This document shows, piece by piece, positions 58,175 to 64,000 of a stretch of 64,000 bases of DNA. Each line of letters opens with the position of its first letter. Position 1 is the first letter of the stretch. The notes under the pieces were generated by a model. It had not been told where the DNA came from. It saw only the letters and a program-made list of their open reading frames with translations, and did no database searches. The stretch comes from Cavenderia fasciculata (taxonomy: Eukaryota > Evosea > Eumycetozoa > Acytosteliales > Cavenderiaceae). Where the stretch lies: positions 1 through 64,000 of the forward strand of contig NW_004457644.1 in the NCBI RefSeq assembly GCF_000203815.1, given 5' to 3'. Position numbers and translations under genes: made by a program.

Positions 58175-61100
58175 ATGGTCATGGAATCATTTAAAAATAC
58201 ATTACGTACTAAATGGACGAAACACATTACAGCTAGAAGGATTAGAGGTCTATGGAGTGACTATCAGAGATCTTCAGAGGCAAAGTATGTTGCTGTCATT
58301 GTTGTCATTGTTATTATGTTTAAACTAACAAATCAATCTCTCTCTCTCTCTCTCTTTAATCGTTAAATGTTACAGGGATCCAATCATGAAACAAAAATTA
58401 AATATCTTTTTAGACTCTTTTCAAGATGGATACAAAGAATTGATGGATTCAACAGCAGGTCAAATCAAACCAATCGATTTGGATAAAATATATGGTGATT
58501 GTTCTGATATTCTAGTATCTCTATTAGAGTTGGTTGAAAAAGAATCATCAAACGACAATAACAACAATACCAATAATAATAATAATAATAGTAATAATAA
58601 TGTTATAGATGGGATATTAATAAACAAATCACTTGGAGTAATAGAATTAATTTTACATGTATGTACCAAAAAGAATGAAAATATATTTATTTATTTATCT
58701 AACCTTTCTCTTATTTATTCTCTAATTAGGACGAAAAATATAAAGTAGTTGTTAAAGATACAATTGGATTAGTTGCTAAAATATTGGGATTATTGGATAC
58801 TGTTGAATCGGTTGATAGCAAGAAACTAGTACTTCGAATTATCAGTTCGATTGGTGAAAATACAGAGATTAAATTAGAGATTGGTAGATTACAAGGTTTC
58901 AAGAAACTCCTTTCCCTCATGAACTCTGAACGTGAATTGACACTCGATGTACTACGTACAACCAAACAATTCTTGGATCTTAAACAATTGGTAAATGATG
59001 AGGAACTTTTAATTAATATGAAGAAATCTTCTTCAATGTCTTCTATTAGTGGTATGTAAAGTGAAAGAGAGAGAGAAAAGACAAATGATTAAAAGGTGGT
59101 TTCTATATAATTACTTACTTTTGTTTTTTTTTAGAATTTGCAAGACATAAAATTGGTACAGCTGTTAGTGAAGGATTTAAAGTGATTGTTGGAGAATTCC
59201 AAAAGGTATTTTCACCAAATGATATGATTCCTCGGAAAATGTCAATGGAAAAGGCAATCATGATGGGTGGAACGGATATGTTGGGTGCGATGGACGGATC
59301 GTTCATTCCAAGTTATGATATCCTCGAGTTGGAGTGGACGACAATGTCTGCTATGGCTGCCGAAGGAGGTCGAGGTTTAGATCAAGACATTGATTTACAA
59401 ACTCAATTACAAAGATTACAACAACAATTACAAAAACAACAACTACAACAGCAACAGCAACAACAACAACAATCATCACAATCACAACAATCTGTACAAC
59501 AACAACAACAACAACAATCGCAATCACTTACCAGTAGTAATAATAATAACGCATCATCAACTGGAGAACAACAAACACTTTCAACATCATCATCTTCTTC
59601 AACGGGAAGTATGTCATTGTCAGCATCATCATTACCAGTATTCAATGAAGATGAAATATTAAAAGAGTTTATGAGAACACAAGAAGCACTAAGCTCGCTT
59701 CTCACAGGTCTCAAGGAAGCCAGTCGACAAGATTCTACGACACCTCTTGTACAGTTGGATATTCTCGAAACCATATGCAAGCTACTATACAATAGCAAAA
59801 AGAATCAGGTAGAGTTTGCAAAGTTGGATGGATACCAGACACTCTTTACACTCTTTGACAATAGTCAGTGTGGTGCCATCAAGGATTTTTCATCGGCCGA
59901 AGGAAAGGATTTCCTCGAAGATATATTTGGATTGATCTTTATCATGGTTTTAGATGGTAGCAAGAATAGACGTATCAACAATCCAGATGCCCTTCAATTT
60001 TTATTTAATATTTTAGAAGACAACAACAATAATAATAGTAACAATAATTCACCAACTACTCAGAATAGTAGTAGTATTAATTCATCATTAATTGAAGTTA
60101 AATTACAAGCTCTAACTTGTATACAAGATTTAATATCAGTCAATCCTTTAAATATTGTAAATATTAAATATGTTGGAGGTATTGAAAAATTATTTAATTT
60201 ATTATTAGATATTTTTAAGGTATGAAAAAACAAAAATTAATCAAATCAAAACAATAGGAAATAATCAATCTAATATTTTTTCAATTTAGGATAAATCAAA
60301 AGAAGAAGAATTTTTATCAAGTGAAAAGAATTCAACCAAATTATTATTGGCAACTAGTGAATTAATATTATATCTTGGTGTATTATTTAGTAAATACAAT
60401 TGTGATGTATTCAAAAAATACATTTCATTATTGTCAAGTAAACCTCCGCTCTATAATACTTTACAATCTTTAATAGTTCAATCTTCAATCACTTTATTAT
60501 CTGATATTGTTTATCACAAGGTAAATTAAAAAAAAACCAAAACAAAAAGAAATAATTTATTAATTAATTTTTTTAGACATCAATTGATAATAATATGATA
60601 CCAATATTTATGAAAATAATAGAAAATTATCAAGATCAATTATATGATACCATTCATTTAATTAAAAGTAGTAATATAAATAGTGATGAAGATATTGAAA
60701 ATGATCATTCACCAATACAAGGCGGTAGCAATACTGCTGCTGCCACTTCTACTTTTACAAATGATGATCATGAAATGGAAGTTGAAATGTCTCAAGAAAA
60801 AGTAAACTATATGATTAAAAATCAAGATTTATATGAAAAGAAATCTTCAATTGTTGATAGAATACTTTTAATGTTGGAATTGACAATAATGTATATAAAA
60901 TGTAATGTATAAAAAAAATAACAAAAACAAAATATTATTTTAATCTAATTGATTTATTAATTTTAATTTTTTAGATTGTGAAGGATCATTAAAAGAATTT
61001 ATATCAAATCAAGAATATATTAAAATATTTGTATCACTTGCAAAGATTGAATTTGATCAAGAGACTAGTGAAATATCGGATTTATGTTTTTGGATGATCA

Positions 61101-64000
61101 ACAAGATTGTGGAATTGGAACCAGCACCACATGCAACCGTTGGTATGTTGGTGAGTCTGTTGGATGATGCATCATTGTCAAATAGTCGTCGTGAAAAACT
61201 GTGCTATGCCATTGCCGACATGATGCATTACTATAATGGTGACCAACAACTCTTGGCAACCAACCTGCAAGGAGACGATGAAGAGTCGCGGTTGTTGCGG
61301 TCATTGATCAACCGCAACTTATTGAAAATTAAGTTCCAAGAGTATGGTGGATTAAACTCATTGATCAATATTGTTAGGAGTGGAGGACAACATGCTGAAG
61401 ACTTGATGAAAGGGTCAATGCAGTCTGCGTCTTCGGCGTCATTGTCGTCTTCGACATTGTCACCGACACTACTCGTGTACTCAGCGTTGGTTGCATTGTG
61501 CGAGGTGTGTTACAACTGCGAGGAGAATCGGTCGATTGTCGACATGATGGGATTCATGAAGATATCGAGTCTGATCAAGAGCTCGCATATTGTTGTCGAC
61601 GAATACTTGTTCCAGCTGTTTGCAGAGCTGGCCATGAACAACAATGTGTTGATTCGTGCACAACGCGACTATCTGCAAAACACATTCTCGGGACGTGTCA
61701 TGTCGGTCATCTCCAATATTGAAGATCCTCAACCACAGTTTACCTGCATCCTACCACACTCGAAGCGTCAAGTCGACGTTGTCTCGTACAAGTCAACCGA
61801 TGTCGTCAAACGATCCGTCCACAACAACACCATGACCACCACCACCACCACCACGACAACCACCACCATCATCACTGAAACAAATGGTGGGTTGTATGGC
61901 GATGAAATCAATCTTGGTGATGATAACATTGACTTTAATAATACTCATAGTCCACAACATCAACGTAAAATTAGTAATGGTCAAATTCCAACTATCAATC
62001 AACCACCAAAATCAAATCAAATTAAATCAAATATGAATCAAGGTCATCACAATCATCAACATAGTCATCATAGTCATCAAAACAAACAAACATCAACTTT
62101 AAAACCAACATCATCATATAAACCAACAAATAATATTAATAATAATAATAATAATAATTTCCAACAACAAGGTACAGGAATAATTAGAGTACCAAGTTTT
62201 AGAAATTTATTTAATGGAACTAGAAGAAATAGTATTGGATCATGGGCAGGTTCATTTGATGATATGTATGGTATTTATCAACAACAATATCCTTCCAACA
62301 ACAATAACAACGAATATAATAATAATAATTATATTGAAACGATTAGCGATACAATGAGTAATGCTAGTAGTGGAAGTGGAACTGGTGGAAGAAGATTTAT
62401 GAATAGTAGTAACAACTCTGCTTCTCATATGAATCTACTACCATCGATTGCCATTGATGACAAGGAAACCATCTATTCGTATACTGTACTTGGTAGAACA
62501 CGTATTCGTTCACCAGAAGCAGCTCTCATGCTGATTGACTTGCTCCCACAATCACCAGCAATGATTCAACAACACAATCTCGTCTTGTTGATGAAGATCC
62601 TAGAATCGAATCCACAAAACAAAAAGATGATGTGTGCAGCACAAGGATTGAAATTCCTACTCTACCTGTCACACCAGTCACCAGAGGAAACGCAATCCTA
62701 CTATAGTCGACTGATCGTCATTCTCGGTCTCTACGATATCTCACCGTCCGAAGTTCGATTGTTGTTTGATTTGGCTTGTTTCCCATCATTTGAATCTCAT
62801 CCACAATTGGAATCATTTGATCGTGAACAACAACAACCTCAACAACAACAACAACAACAATTGACATCATCCAAATCAAGAAAACAAGAGTTACAAATGC
62901 AGGTGTTGTATGTAATTGGTACGTTGACCGAAAGAAAGACACCTCCACTCTACTTTAACTTTGATGGGTTTGACAGTTCAATCAAGATTGGTCAAATTGA
63001 CAAGTTCCCATCGATTCGTACTGGATACACCTTTTCGTGTTGGATCAAGACCAACTACTTTATGAGTGAAGAGTTTGGACTGTTTTCGTGGCAAGATATG
63101 AGCGATAATAGCATCTTTGAGGTGTATTTCAAGTCACTGGGAAGAACCAGTGCCGGTGCACCGGTTGGCGACCAAAACAAGCGTACATTGTGCATGCAAG
63201 CACGAAACTATCCGTCACCACCCGAGACATTTTGTTTTGACAAGTTTGCATTCTCAGAGTGTGGCAGTTGGCATCACATTGTATTGACACAGAGCAAGAC
63301 CAAGATATCTCTGTTTGTCGACGGCAAGTTTGTGCAACACCACTCTACCAACAACTACCCACGTGTCATTACCAAGGACAAGCCTATCCAAGGATGTATT
63401 GGTAAACGTCTCTACACGCCATCAAGTGCCAACAACTCTGCATCGAATCTATCGCAATTGTTGCACACTGGCAATGGCAGTACACCAACCTCTGCACACA
63501 GCTCCTTTAACAATCTACCATCATTGCACGAGCTTGAAGAATTACAGTTACAACAACAGACTCTTGGCTACTTTTGTGGTCAAATGGGTACGATTCACTT
63601 TTTCGAAGGTATTTGGGAAGCACCTTCATGCCACAAGGTGTACAGTCGTGGTAATCTTTACAACAATTCGTACAAGGCCATTGGTATTGAAAACAAGGAA
63701 TTCTTGGTCATCAAACCACAAGCATCTCCAAATGGTTATATCGAACCTTTATTAAATGCAGCTGCCGCATTGTCAATGTCTGGTGAAATCACCAATCCCA
63801 ACACTGTCGTATCAGTATTAAAGGAATCAATTGGTAATTTACCTTCTCCTCCAACAAATAATAATATTATTGTTCCACCACCTACTGGACCATCATCGAC
63901 CTCCTCCTCTAATAATAATAATGTTATATCTTCACCTCCATCATCACCAACAATGCCAAGAAATTCATCATTTGGTAAAGATCAATTAAATCCAATCGTC
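58175..64000 (+). CDS. BEACH-family (Lvs/neurobeachin-like) giant protein, 5' part
   Basis: Seven exons seen: 58175-58284, 58376-58658, 58730-59051, 59135-60219, 60290-60520, 60577-60901 and 60975 to the window end; about 1794 residues, still open. The start could be ATG 58175 or 58181. The N-terminus is helical and ARM-like (IYGDCSDILVSLLELVEK, LGVIELILHDEKYKVVVKD), interrupted by Gln/Ser runs (about 330-420) and a Thr/His/Asn-rich insert (about 1060-1220). Residues about 1440-1620 form a concanavalin-A-like lectin domain (PPLYFNFDGFDSSIKIGQ, YTFSCWIKTNYF, CGSWHHIVLTQSK, ISLFVDGKFVQ), the arrangement of large BEACH proteins that act in vesicle trafficking and lysosome or contractile-vacuole function. 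The BEACH and WD40 domains would lie beyond 64000, so the exact Lvs subtype cannot be named. Confidence 0.82.

Overview
This window reads as nuclear DNA of a dictyostelid social amoeba. It is very AT-rich. It has short AT-rich GT-AG introns (donors mostly GTATGT or GTAAGT), proteins loaded with Asn, Gln, Ser and Thr homopolymers, a BEACH/Lvs-type giant gene, and tiny two-exon genes whose first exon is 10 nt long. Species cannot be fixed from sequence alone. No mobile element with recognisable transposase or reverse transcriptase, no CRISPR array and no convincing tRNA or rRNA gene were seen.

Left part (1-10 kb). One S10 serine carboxypeptidase gene (1462-3168, +) has an intact catalytic triad but one reading-frame break. 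Three broken pieces of the same gene lie around it (1-157, 8048-8400, 9416-9814). Between them is a five-domain-like gene on the minus strand (3369-5848): four exons, repeated zinc-ribbon motifs, a C-terminal nuclease-like domain and an acidic, repeat-bearing tail. The rest is decayed, locally duplicated DNA. At 10.5-13.4 kb is a six-exon gene for a secreted, probably GPI-anchored LRR plus TIG/IPT surface protein.

Middle part (13.5-46 kb). This is a 32-kb tandem array of one intronless gene family of about 950-975 residues. All copies are on the minus strand except one inverted remnant. Four copies are uninterrupted (18511-21435, 30539-33430, 37609-40470, 40632-43559); at least eight others are frameshifted, carry stops, or are truncated. 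Each protein has two SAP-like helical segments at the N-terminus and then a two-fold internal duplication. Each half has an F-box-like LP..II motif, a C-x-C ... C-P-x-H set and a leucine-rich region. A 12-bp element just upstream of the start is present in the intact copies (interrupted in one of them) and missing or decayed in most broken copies. A fragment of a MoaC-type molybdenum-cofactor gene is embedded in the array.

Right part (46-64 kb). Three tiny genes (46254-46632 -, 48152-48426 -, 50270-50541 +) share a 10-nt first exon and a C-terminus of the form P-x-W-x-(K/R)-W. They are followed by a small secreted protein (51457-52200) and an ATXN7L3/Sgf11-like SAGA deubiquitinase-module subunit with very long Arg-Asp repeats (52584-56083). 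Then come two unrecognised genes (56161-56601 +, 56629-57363 -) and the 5' part of a BEACH-family (Lvs-like) protein that runs off the window (58175-64000).

The most novel-looking items are the duplicated SAP/F-box-like/LRR family with its shared upstream element, the zinc-ribbon plus nuclease gene, and the tiny W-terminated protein family.
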